Shown: one piece after another, positions 7,036-12,759 of the stretch
How the letters are laid out: each line of letters begins with the position of its first letter
Numbering within the stretch: the stretch's first letter is position 1
Assembly (NCBI GenBank): GCA_013698165.1
Contig: JACCVN010000515.1
Coordinates: 1 to 12,759 of the forward strand
DNA length: 12,759 bases
Direction: 5' to 3'
Origin: Parachlamydiaceae bacterium
GTDB taxonomy: Bacteria; Chlamydiota; Chlamydiia; Chlamydiales; Parachlamydiaceae
Program-made: the position numbers and the translations under genes
The notes under the pieces: generated by a model
What the model was told of the DNA's origin: nothing
Seen by the model: the letters and a program-made list of their open reading frames with translations, nothing else
The model's database searches: none

Positions 7036-7087
7036 GCCACATTTAAACCTGTGGCGAGACGCAGCAGGTTACGTTTGACCGAACCTG
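7036..7087. repeat. Two adjacent short hairpins between hydrolase and its remnant
   Basis: GCCACA and TGTGGC (7036-7055) form a 6-bp stem; CAGGTT and AACCTG (7065-7087) form a second 6-bp stem. No T-run follows either, so they are not convincing terminators. The surrounding TGTAG and CCAC bases faintly resemble the hairpin run at the left end of the window (minus strand of 60-90), so this may be a decayed copy. Confidence 0.25.
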
Positions 7088-7128
7088 AAACAATTATAAC
7101 TTTTTAAGCAAATTACATTTTTAAGTTA

Positions 7129-7392
7129 TTGTATTTGCCAATTGCCCCTTTGCCCCCAGCGGCCTTTCAGGTAACCCCAAAAGCAGACATTTTTAAAACT
7201 CAAGGGAATATTACTCATCAAAACAGCTTAGCACAAAAACGCTTCCGCATAGCCTACAATAGTTTATCTGTATTTATATTTCCGATTGGAATTTGCAGGC
7301 TCATCATCTTCGCAGCCAAAAAAAATGTGCCGGCAATCGTCGTTCCTGGATTAGTACGATTTGATTTAGCTTCAAAAGAAGTTCCTAATTAG
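7129..7392 (+). pseudogene. Truncated N-terminal paralogue of the alpha/beta hydrolase
   Basis: The 87-codon frame can only start at TTG (7129). It matches the first 80 or so residues of the hydrolase at 5688-6989: FQVTPKADIFKTQ against FQVYPCNDIFKTQ, NSLAQKRFRIAY against NSLIQKCLRIAY, followed by a similar hydrophobic segment and an IVVPGLVRFDL/IIPGIGLYNLD stretch. It then stops at TAG with no catalytic domain, so it cannot be a hydrolase. The missing ATG, the lack of a ribosome site and the truncation point to a remnant of a tandem duplication. A short membrane peptide that is still translated cannot be excluded. Confidence 0.65.
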
Positions 7393-7394
7393 AC

Positions 7395-7416
7395 AAAGCC
7401 TCATTGCGGTGGCTTT
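7395..7416. terminator. Possible weak hairpin between convergent frames
   Basis: AAAGCC and GGCTTT pair over a 10-base loop exactly between the end of the plus-strand remnant (7392) and the stop codon of the minus-strand amidohydrolase (7415-7417). Tails on both strands are poor in T, so this is a weak candidate for a two-way terminator. Confidence 0.25.
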
Positions 7417-8695
7417 AAATAAGTTTAAAGATTTTTTCACCACAAAGATTCGCAGCTTCTTTTATTTCTTTTTCTGACATGTGTTTAAATTGATAAGACT
7501 CGACGATGACTTCTCCATCTATAATAACAGTGTGAGGCTTAATATCAGGAGCATTATACACAAGGGAAGAGTCAAAATTTCCATATGCTAAGGGAACAAA
7601 CGAATTATTTTTAAGCGACCAGAGAAGTAAATCTGCCGGCTCCCCTTTCACAATCTCTCCTTTTTGCTTTGTCCCAATAATATCATGCCCATTTTGAGTC
7701 ATCCATTTGATAACAGAATCTGCTGAGAGAGCTTTTGCATTACGTTGGAAAGACATTTGAATAAGAATAGCAAAATAGGCTTCATTTAGAATGTTATTTG
7801 TATTATTATTGCTGCAAGCATCAGTCCCCAAACCAATTGTTACGTTCTTTCTTAACAATTCAATGATTGGAGCTACACCTACTCCTGTTTTTGCATTTGT
7901 GACAGGACAATGGATGACACTTGCTTTTGCCTGGGCAATAAGATCAATCTCCTCCTGATCTATACTGACTGCATGCACTAAATTCCAATTTCTCGACAAA
8001 ACTCCTAGCTTTGCTAAAAGTCGTACCGGTGAAATTCCTCTTGATTTTATACAAGATTCAACGGCTTCCAGCCCTTCACTTATATGAATATTAACTTTGG
8101 ATTTAAATCTAATCGCTAAATCATTTAAAAGGATAAGAAGGTCGTTAGAGGCGCTTTCAACAGAGGCTGACCCTATATGAATGCGAACCTTATCTGTTTG
8201 CTCTTTAAAAGCTTCCTTGAACTGCTCCTCGATTGAATTTAATATAGAAATCGAGGGGGGCAATCCATACCCTTCCCATTGATCATTGTAAAAACAAGTT
8301 ACAGCACCTTTTACCTTGCATGTTTTAAAAGCTCTAATTACAGGATAGGGATTCGAGGCTACACTATAGATTGTAGTTGCCCCAGATTTAATAGCATCCA
8401 TTAATACGAACAACGCTTGAGCGTATCGATCTTCATCGGTTTTTTTATACTCTGTATGCATACCATGAAGTAATTCAGTGATGTTAAGATCGTCAAGCAT
8501 TCTTCTGTCCAAAAGCTGGTTTGGATGGAGGTGGCTGTTAACAAAACCAGGAGTGACATAGAAATCTGATTTTCTATAGTCTACACCTTCTTTTTGTAAG
8601 ATTAAGACATCTTGAATGACTCCTTCACCAATTGAGATATTTGCTAAGCAATATCCATGTGTGGTGTCTTTTATAATCACATTTTTCAAAAGCAT
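7415..8695 (-). CDS. Amidohydrolase of the deaminase (TRZ/ATZ, SsnA-like) family
   Basis: A 426-residue metal-dependent hydrolase of the amidohydrolase superfamily. Visible ligands: HLH (55-57, after PGFVNS), His204 and Glu207 in HISEG, His241 in LVHAVSID, and Asp292 in GLGTDACSNN, the last being typical of aminohydrolases such as guanine, cytosine and methylthioadenosine deaminases. HCPVTNAKTGVG (262-273) is the matching substrate loop and EPADLLLW the usual C-terminal motif. It probably removes an amino group from a purine, pyrimidine or triazine-like base; the substrate is not readable. I chose the ATG at 8695, with AGAGG just upstream, over the ATG at 8722, which would overlap a promoter -10 box. 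It diverges from the MFS transporter gene, with about 230 bases between the starts. Confidence 0.88.
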   Translation of the reverse strand: MLLKNVIIKDTTHGYCLANISIGEGVIQDVLILQKEGVDYRKSDFYVTPGFVNSHLHPNQLLDRRMLDDLNITELLHGMHTEYKKTDEDRYAQALFVLMDAIKSGATTIYSVASNPYPVIRAFKTCKVKGAVTCFYNDQWEGYGLPPSISILNSIEEQFKEAFKEQTDKVRIHIGSASVESASNDLLILLNDLAIRFKSKVNIHISEGLEAVESCIKSRGISPVRLLAKLGVLSRNWNLVHAVSIDQEEIDLIAQAKASVIHCPVTNAKTGVGVAPIIELLRKNVTIGLGTDACSNNNTNNILNEAYFAILIQMSFQRNAKALSADSVIKWMTQNGHDIIGTKQKGEIVKGEPADLLLWSLKNNSFVPLAYGNFDSSLVYNAPDIKPHTVIIDGEVIVESYQFKHMSEKEIKEAANLCGEKIFKLI

Positions 8696-8722
8696 GAGAC
8701 CTCTAAATTTGTTAAACAGCAT

Positions 8723-8751
8723 AGTATAGGTGAGTAATAGTTAACATGCAA
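8723..8751 (-). promoter_or_regulatory. Promoter candidate for the amidohydrolase gene
   Basis: Read on the minus strand: TTGCAT, a 17-base spacer, then TATACT. The -10 box matches the consensus at five of six places, the -35 box less well. Transcription would begin near 8715, which leaves a leader of about 20 bases before the preferred start at 8695. Confidence 0.4.
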
Positions 8752-8844
8752 TTCTTTTTTGAACTTAGGTACTCAAACTTATTAAGCCTGAGCCACATTG
8801 TCCACATTTAAACGAACGAGCAAATCATAATATTGAGAAAAACC

Positions 8845-8873
8845 TTGCAATCATTTAAATAATCGGATATTGT
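8845..8873 (+). promoter_or_regulatory. Promoter candidate for the transporter-kinase-deaminase genes
   Basis: TTGCAA at 8845 and TATTGT at 8868 are separated by 17 bases. An overlapping alternative is TTGAGA at 8833 with TAAATA at 8856, also 17 bases apart. Either would drive the plus-strand gene set from the divergent intergenic region. AT-rich DNA makes such matches common, so this is tentative. Confidence 0.3.
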
Positions 8874-8925
8874 AACTAAAAGTTTCGAATTTGCACCATA
8901 TTCATCTCAAAAAAAAATTGAAAAA

Positions 8926-10146
8926 ATGACAGATTTAGTTAAGTGTGATAAATTTTTTAAAATTCCTTACATGATCTGGATTATTGGAATCAGTGGAATG
9001 CTGGTTAATCTTTCTTCTATAATGGTATTCAGCCTAACCCCAATTTATTTAACTCAAGTTTTTGGCATGACTACTTTTCATTTAGGTATTCTTGAAGGAA
9101 TTGTAGAATTTATTTCATGGGGAATTCGTATTTTTGCAGGATTTATAAGTGATTATTTTAAAAAGCGCAAACCCCTCCTAGTTGGGGCTTACACTCTTAC
9201 AATCTTCGCCCGGCCTATATTAGCATTGGCTCCTAGCATAACATGGGTATATTGCGCAAAGATTCTCGACCGTATTTCTAATGGCCTCCAAGCGACACCC
9301 CGAGAAGCTTTAGTTGGAGATATTGCACCTAAGGAAAGCAAGGGGGCTTGCTATGGATTGCGACAATCATTAGGTTTTGCCGGTTCAATTCTTGGAGCCC
9401 TATGTATTATGGTCTTAATGCCATGGATGAACAACAATTTTAGTTATATTTTTTGGATTGCAGCCATACCCTCCGTTTTAGCCTTACTCGCATTGTTGTT
9501 TTTTGTTAAAGATATTGCCTCTGTCAATCCACTGCAGACTAAGAGTAAACGAAAACCGATTTCTGCCTTATTCAAAGAAATCATGACTTTAGATCCAGCA
9601 TTTTGGCTCCTATTACTTGTAGCTGGGATTTTCATGATATCGAATTACAGCGGTGCTTATCGAATTTTGCAAGCTAACAATGTAGGCATGCCCTTAGAGT
9701 CTGTGTCAATCGTTATGTTGGTTCAAAACATCGGTGCCTTAGCTGGTTTTCCTATGGGACGGCTTTCTGATAAATATGACAGAAAAATATTATTGGCTAT
9801 TGGTTTTGCAATTACTATTTTGGCCAATTTATGCTTTGGACTGATTAATTCAGTTACAGGTGTTATTTTAGGGGCAACATTATGGGGCGTCCAAATGGGA
9901 GTAACACAAAGTATATTTCAAGCTATGATAGCAGATACAGTCCACCCGGACCTTCGAGGAACAAGTTTTGGCATTTATTATCTTGTTACCGCTTGTGCTT
10001 TATTTGTAGCTAATGCAGTCATGGGCTTTGTTTTTGAGTCTTATGGCTATACAATGGCTTTTATGTTTAGCGCTGTAATGGCTTTTATAGGCCTGTTGTC
10101 GATAGTTGTCTTAAAAAAACCATCCAAGCAGCTTTCTGTGGTTTAA
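8926..10146 (+). CDS. Major facilitator superfamily transporter
   Basis: A 406-residue inner-membrane protein with about twelve hydrophobic segments in two halves. The MFS signature between helices 2 and 3 reads GFISDYFKKRK (72-82), and its counterpart in the second half reads GRLSDKYDRK (278-287). A basic loop (about 205-212) separates the halves. Such proteins move small solutes with protons; the direction and substrate cannot be told. It is the first gene of a plus-strand set with a nucleotide kinase and two dCTP deaminase-like proteins, and diverges from a deaminase-type amidohydrolase. A nucleoside, nucleobase or analogue is therefore the natural guess for its cargo (inference). The start has no clear Shine-Dalgarno sequence; the next in-frame ATG would begin inside the first helix. 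Confidence 0.9.
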   Translation: MTDLVKCDKFFKIPYMIWIIGISGMLVNLSSIMVFSLTPIYLTQVFGMTTFHLGILEGIVEFISWGIRIFAGFISDYFKKRKPLLVGAYTLTIFARPILALAPSITWVYCAKILDRISNGLQATPREALVGDIAPKESKGACYGLRQSLGFAGSILGALCIMVLMPWMNNNFSYIFWIAAIPSVLALLALLFFVKDIASVNPLQTKSKRKPISALFKEIMTLDPAFWLLLLVAGIFMISNYSGAYRILQANNVGMPLESVSIVMLVQNIGALAGFPMGRLSDKYDRKILLAIGFAITILANLCFGLINSVTGVILGATLWGVQMGVTQSIFQAMIADTVHPDLRGTSFGIYYLVTACALFVANAVMGFVFESYGYTMAFMFSAVMAFIGLLSIVVLKKPSKQLSVV

Positions 10147-10181
10147 TAGATCTCAAACAACATTATAAAGCTTCTAAAAAA

Positions 10182-10745
10182 ATGACGGATATAAAAAATC
10201 AAATAAAAATCGGTTTATTAGGAACAACTGGTGTAGGGAAAGACAGTTTCGTCCAGATACTTATGAAACATTTTCCTAATCTATCTGTATCGTTGATTCG
10301 ATTGGCCGAGCCTTTATACCAAGCACAAGACGCAATCTATAAAATTTGCAAAAAGCCCAAGGATTTTCATAGCCAAGATGGGGAACTTCTTAATTTTCTT
10401 GGCTTACATATGCGTAAAATAAATTCTGAAGTATTAAAAGAATCTTTTATATATTCATTACAAAACTGTGATCCAAATGTTAATTGTATAATATGTTCAG
10501 ATGTTCGAGCTATTGATGTTCCTTTCGTGCGTGATGCTGGATTTATCATTATACACATCGATGCGGATCCTAAAATTACTTTAGAAAGACGTAAAATGAG
10601 GGGGGATGTTTCGTTAGGTAAAACAAACCATGAAACAGAAAAAGGGATATGCCACTCACTTTATGATCATCAACTTACTAATAATGAAAGCCTTGAAGAA
10701 TTTCAAGTGAATGTTAAAAAAATTATATCGGCTTTAATATTATGA
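10182..10745 (+). CDS. P-loop nucleotide kinase, deoxynucleoside monophosphate kinase-like
   Basis: A 187-residue P-loop NTPase. The Walker A loop is GTTGVGKDS (14-22) with Lys20. LAEPLYQAQDAIY (41-53) resembles the 'A-x-PL' acceptor-site segment of dNMP kinases, ICSDVR (104-109) is the equivalent of their D-x-R substrate-binding motif, and RRKMRGD (136-142) looks like a lid. The ending DHQLTNNESLEEF matches the D-x-x-x-x-N-x-x-S-L-x-x-L pattern shared by such kinases and dephospho-CoA kinase. The most likely role is phosphorylation of a (deoxy)nucleoside monophosphate. Its stop codon overlaps the next start (ATGA), so it is probably translated together with the first dCTP deaminase-like protein, and the two may act on successive forms of one nucleotide. 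The substrate is unknown; there is no clear ribosome site. Confidence 0.75.
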   Translation: MTDIKNQIKIGLLGTTGVGKDSFVQILMKHFPNLSVSLIRLAEPLYQAQDAIYKICKKPKDFHSQDGELLNFLGLHMRKINSEVLKESFIYSLQNCDPNVNCIICSDVRAIDVPFVRDAGFIIIHIDADPKITLERRKMRGDVSLGKTNHETEKGICHSLYDHQLTNNESLEEFQVNVKKIISALIL

Positions 10746-11266
10746 TAATTACCGGAAAAGAAATAAAAAAACAGGTGGAACAAGGGCGCATCCATATTTC
10801 ACCTTTTATTGAAGAACATCTTAATCCTAATAGTTATAATTACCGATTGCATGAAGATTTATTAGAAATTCAAGATTTTCCTATCGATCCCAAAGCAGAA
10901 CCAAATTTCCATAAAATTAAAATCGGAGAAGATGGATATATTCTTCAACCGGGAAAATTATATCTTGGAAGTACTGTTGAAAAGATTGGTAGTGATTATT
11001 ATGTCACTAGTCTTATTGGACGCTCCTCTGTCGGGAGGCTGGGCCTCTTTCTGCAAATTACAGCAGACTTAGGGCATCTCGGGGCCAAGCATCGATGGAC
11101 CTTAGAGCTTAAAGTTGTACAGCCTTTAGTTGTTTACCCACAGATGAAAATAGGGCAAGTGAGTTTCTGGACAGTTGAAGGCGTTCCTAATAATTTATAT
11201 AACGGCAAATATGCCAAATACTCAGAAGCTCATTGTAGCGAGCTTCGTCAAGAATTTTGCAATTAA
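10742..11266 (+). CDS. dCTP deaminase/dUTPase-fold protein, first of a tandem pair
   Basis: A 174-residue member of the dCTP deaminase family, which converts dCTP to dUTP. GRSSVGRLG (93-101) is the phosphate-binding and catalytic motif, with Ser95 and Arg99 matching E. coli Ser111 and Arg115. WTLEL (119-123) retains the catalytic glutamate, Glu122 for E. coli Glu138. However, the conserved His (E. coli 121) is Gln105 and the conserved Asp (E. coli 128) is His112. The N-terminal S-x-D-x-RL motif reads SYNYRL, with Asn for Asp. The C-terminal lid keeps GKY (155-157) but not the following G-x-x-S-R pattern. The family is trimeric with sites between subunits. The gene overlaps the kinase by 4 bases and precedes a paralogue by 10 bases. 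A standard dCTP deaminase is unlikely; see findings. Confidence 0.85.
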   Translation: MIITGKEIKKQVEQGRIHISPFIEEHLNPNSYNYRLHEDLLEIQDFPIDPKAEPNFHKIKIGEDGYILQPGKLYLGSTVEKIGSDYYVTSLIGRSSVGRLGLFLQITADLGHLGAKHRWTLELKVVQPLVVYPQMKIGQVSFWTVEGVPNNLYNGKYAKYSEAHCSELRQEFCN

Positions 11267-11276
11267 AGGTAATTAA

Positions 11277-11831
11277 ATGATACTTAGCGGATCAAAAATT
11301 AAAGAGATGGTTCAAAACAATAAAATCATTATTGATCCATTTAATTTAGAGCAGATTAACCCGAACTCTTATAATTTTAGATTAGGGAATACCCTAAGAG
11401 TTTATGATGATAAAGTCATAGACCCCAAAAAAGATAATCCAACAAGCATCATTGAGATTCCTTCTTCAGGCTATGTGATGGACCCATCAATCTTATATTT
11501 AGGGCATACCGAAGAAATAATGGGAAGTGAACATTTTGTTCCTATAATCCGTGGGCGCTCTTCTATTGGTCGATTGGGGATCTTTGTGCATATCACCGCT
11601 GATCTTATAGATATTGGCTCCATCAATCAGTGGACGTTACAGATGCACTGCGTACAACCTGTGAGGATATATCCTGGAATTCTAATCGGACAAGTCACTT
11701 TCTGGAAAGTCGAAGGTGAAATTGTTTTATACGACGGGAAATATCAGGGAAGCCGTGGAGCCACAGCTTCACAAATCCACCTCGATTTTAAAAGTGAGGG
11801 CGCTGCTTGTACAACATCAGTCCTTTATTGA
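11277..11831 (+). CDS. dCTP deaminase/dUTPase-fold protein, second of a tandem pair, catalytic Glu replaced by Gln
   Basis: A 184-residue paralogue that aligns with its neighbour without gaps for about 147 residues. GRSSIGRLG (93-101) is present, and His105 and Asp112 match E. coli His121 and Asp128. The nucleotide-lid segment GKYQGSRGATASQI (154-167) is close to the family consensus. The catalytic glutamate position, however, reads WTLQM: Gln122. Alone it would be expected to be poorly active or inactive as a deaminase; it might bind nucleotide, act as a partner subunit or do other chemistry. AAAGGT lies six bases before the ATG. Both copies share SYN for SYD in the N-terminal motif, so they probably arose by one duplication after that change. 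The last 15 bases overlap the end of the convergent HAD gene. Confidence 0.85.
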   Translation: MILSGSKIKEMVQNNKIIIDPFNLEQINPNSYNFRLGNTLRVYDDKVIDPKKDNPTSIIEIPSSGYVMDPSILYLGHTEEIMGSEHFVPIIRGRSSIGRLGIFVHITADLIDIGSINQWTLQMHCVQPVRIYPGILIGQVTFWKVEGEIVLYDGKYQGSRGATASQIHLDFKSEGAACTTSVLY

Positions 11832-12494
11832 ATGATTAAAATCCGTTTCTAAAATATTCATAAGGTATGGTAGATCCTCGATTGATCTTATTCGAGGATC
11901 TTTATTTTTTCCTATGAAGAGGGTATTTAAACCTAAATTCTCTGCCCCCTCGATATCCACTTTTAGATTGTCGCCAATCATTAAGGCTTCACAACTTTTC
12001 GTTTCTGTTCTATCCAAAGCAATCTGAAAAATTAAAGGGTTCGGCTTACGGAATAAAACAGCGGGGTCTCCAGAAATTAAAATTGTGTTAAAAAAGTTAC
12101 CAATACCTAAAGACTTAATTGCTGCACACTGCATATCCATAGGACCATTTGAGATGAGAGCCAGTTTATACCGCTCTGATAATGTCTTAATCATGTCATT
12201 TACGCCGAGAATAGGTGTAATATGATTAGCATATGTCTGGCAAAAATGAGCTGCTATCTCCAAATAGTTTGCGGGAAGCGATATGCCCAATTCAGAACAG
12301 ATTTTTTTGAGAGCAATTCCGGCCGTTAATGAACCTTCTTGACTTAAAAATTCATTCCAGTGATTTAGAATTAGATCATAAGTATGGGAATGTGAGTTAA
12401 AAATAGGAGAACAACAATCGATAAATATTTTCTTGAAATTTCCTTGGAAATGGCAAAGGGTGCCATCGAGGTCAAAAAAAAGGGCTTTTAGCAT
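11817..12494 (-). CDS. HAD-superfamily phosphatase, subfamily IA
   Basis: A 225-residue haloacid-dehalogenase-type phosphohydrolase. Motif I is DLDGT (8-12, nucleophile Asp8, acid Asp10), motif II SNG (115-117), motif III Lys150 in RKPNP, and motif IV GDNLKVD (174-180) with Asp175 and Asp180. A helical cap lies at about 15-90. The layout resembles YjjG-type nucleotidases and phosphoglycolate phosphatases. Next to a nucleotide kinase and deaminases a nucleotide substrate is plausible but not shown. I chose the ATG at 12494, with GGAG seven bases upstream, over the ATG at 12527, which has no ribosome site and lies at a likely -10 box. The gene is convergent with the second dCTP deaminase-like gene, overlaps it by 15 bases and contains that operon's terminator near its 3' end. 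Confidence 0.88.
   Translation of the reverse strand: MLKALFFDLDGTLCHFQGNFKKIFIDCCSPIFNSHSHTYDLILNHWNEFLSQEGSLTAGIALKKICSELGISLPANYLEIAAHFCQTYANHITPILGVNDMIKTLSERYKLALISNGPMDMQCAAIKSLGIGNFFNTILISGDPAVLFRKPNPLIFQIALDRTETKSCEALMIGDNLKVDIEGAENLGLNTLFIGKNKDPRIRSIEDLPYLMNILETDFNHSIKD
11872..11909 (+). terminator. Intrinsic terminator of the kinase-deaminase operon
   Basis: AGATCCTCGA (11872-11881) and TCGAGGATCT (11892-11901) form a perfect 10-bp stem with a 10-base loop, followed by a T-rich run (TTATTTTTT). It lies about 40 bases after the stop of the second dCTP deaminase-like gene, which is the expected place. On the other strand it is part of the HAD coding sequence (codons for KDPRIRSIEDL), so one stretch serves both purposes. 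Confidence 0.65.
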
Positions 12495-12525
12495 ATGATC
12501 TCTCCAAGGGGTTATAGCGATATGC

Positions 12526-12554
12526 ATCTTACAGAAAGCTCAAATTTTTAACAA
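12526..12554 (-). promoter_or_regulatory. Promoter candidate for the HAD phosphatase gene
   Basis: On the minus strand TTGTTA, 17 bases, then TAAGAT (four of six matches each). A start near 12518 would leave the preferred ATG at 12494 about 24 bases downstream and would exclude the ATG at 12527. Confidence 0.3.
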
Positions 12555-12742
12555 TTTTAAATGCAAGCCCAAAGTCTTTAACCTAAGTATGAAATAAAAG
12601 AGAAGAACCCTTCAAGAAATTTGCAAAGTTTAAAGGCCCCGAATGGGTATCACAAATATCTAAGTTAATTATTGCATTGACCTATGCACGATAAATCCAC
12701 ATGAAGGAATGTGTCGAAAAACTCAACAATATGAACTTCCTA

Positions 12743-12756
12743 GCCGCGAATGCGGC
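12743..12756. repeat. Inverted copy of the GCCGC-ATTC-GCGGC hairpin at the window end
   Basis: This 14-base hairpin is the exact reverse complement of 30-43. With flanks, the minus strand reads GCCGCCGCATTCGCGGCTAG, close to GCTGCCGTCGCATTCGCGAC at 91-110. The remaining bases 12528-12742 upstream of the HAD gene show no convincing gene. Confidence 0.5.
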
Positions 12757-12759
12757 GGC

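Noticed and set aside
7036..7087. Riboswitch or T-box leader before the hydrolase remnant
   Set aside because: Only two 6-bp stems can be drawn, no conserved riboswitch motif is present and the downstream frame is a remnant.
10742..11831. A normal dcd gene accidentally duplicated
   Set aside because: Both copies lack residues conserved in proven enzymes, and in complementary positions, which is unlike a simple recent duplicate.
12701..12759. A possible gene start (ATG at 12701) open to the right edge
   Set aside because: Only 19 codons are visible, there is no ribosome site, and its end is the hairpin repeat, which reads as LAANAA by chance.

Overview
The window looks like a chromosomal segment from a member of the phylum Chlamydiae, most likely an amoeba-associated 'environmental' chlamydia. 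The main evidence is gene order: guanylate kinase, a short RNA polymerase omega-like protein and methionyl-tRNA synthetase lie in series on one strand. This is the order I recall for C. trachomatis CT030-CT031-CT032. The organism assignment is an inference from synteny and protein character; no search was run.

Left part (1-5305) is a housekeeping block read on the minus strand: yicC, gmk, rpoZ-like, a one-helix membrane protein of unknown function, then metG. It carries at least three long imperfect hairpin repeats, at 189-330, 3266-3343 and 3689-3787. They share a central GCCAAAGCC core but have different arms. Two of them bracket the omega gene inside the gene cluster, and one supplies the last codons and the stop of gmk. 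Short GCCGC-ATTC-GCGGC hairpins lie near both ends of the window.

Middle part (5306-7392) begins with a 183-bp element that has perfect 12-bp terminal inverted repeats and is filled with degenerate TTAGTCCAT-like units. It is followed by a plus-strand alpha/beta hydrolase with an N-terminal hydrophobic segment, and then by a truncated paralogue of that hydrolase's N-terminus with no ATG start.

Right part (7415-12494) is an AT-rich accessory block devoted to nucleotide-like chemistry. A minus-strand amidohydrolase of the deaminase type diverges from a plus-strand gene set: MFS transporter, P-loop nucleotide kinase (dNMP-kinase-like) and two tandem dCTP deaminase-fold proteins. The set ends in a good intrinsic terminator placed inside the 3' end of a convergent HAD phosphatase gene. 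The last three plus-strand genes are tightly packed (4-nt overlap, then a 10-nt gap).

The most interesting observation concerns the two dCTP deaminase paralogues, whose active-site changes are complementary. The first keeps the catalytic glutamate but has lost the conserved His and Asp. The second keeps His and Asp but has Gln in place of the glutamate. Since this family is trimeric with active sites between subunits, the pair may form a hetero-oligomer with composite sites, or may have evolved a new substrate. With the kinase, amidohydrolase, transporter and phosphatase they form a candidate, possibly undescribed, nucleotide-modifying, salvage or defence locus.
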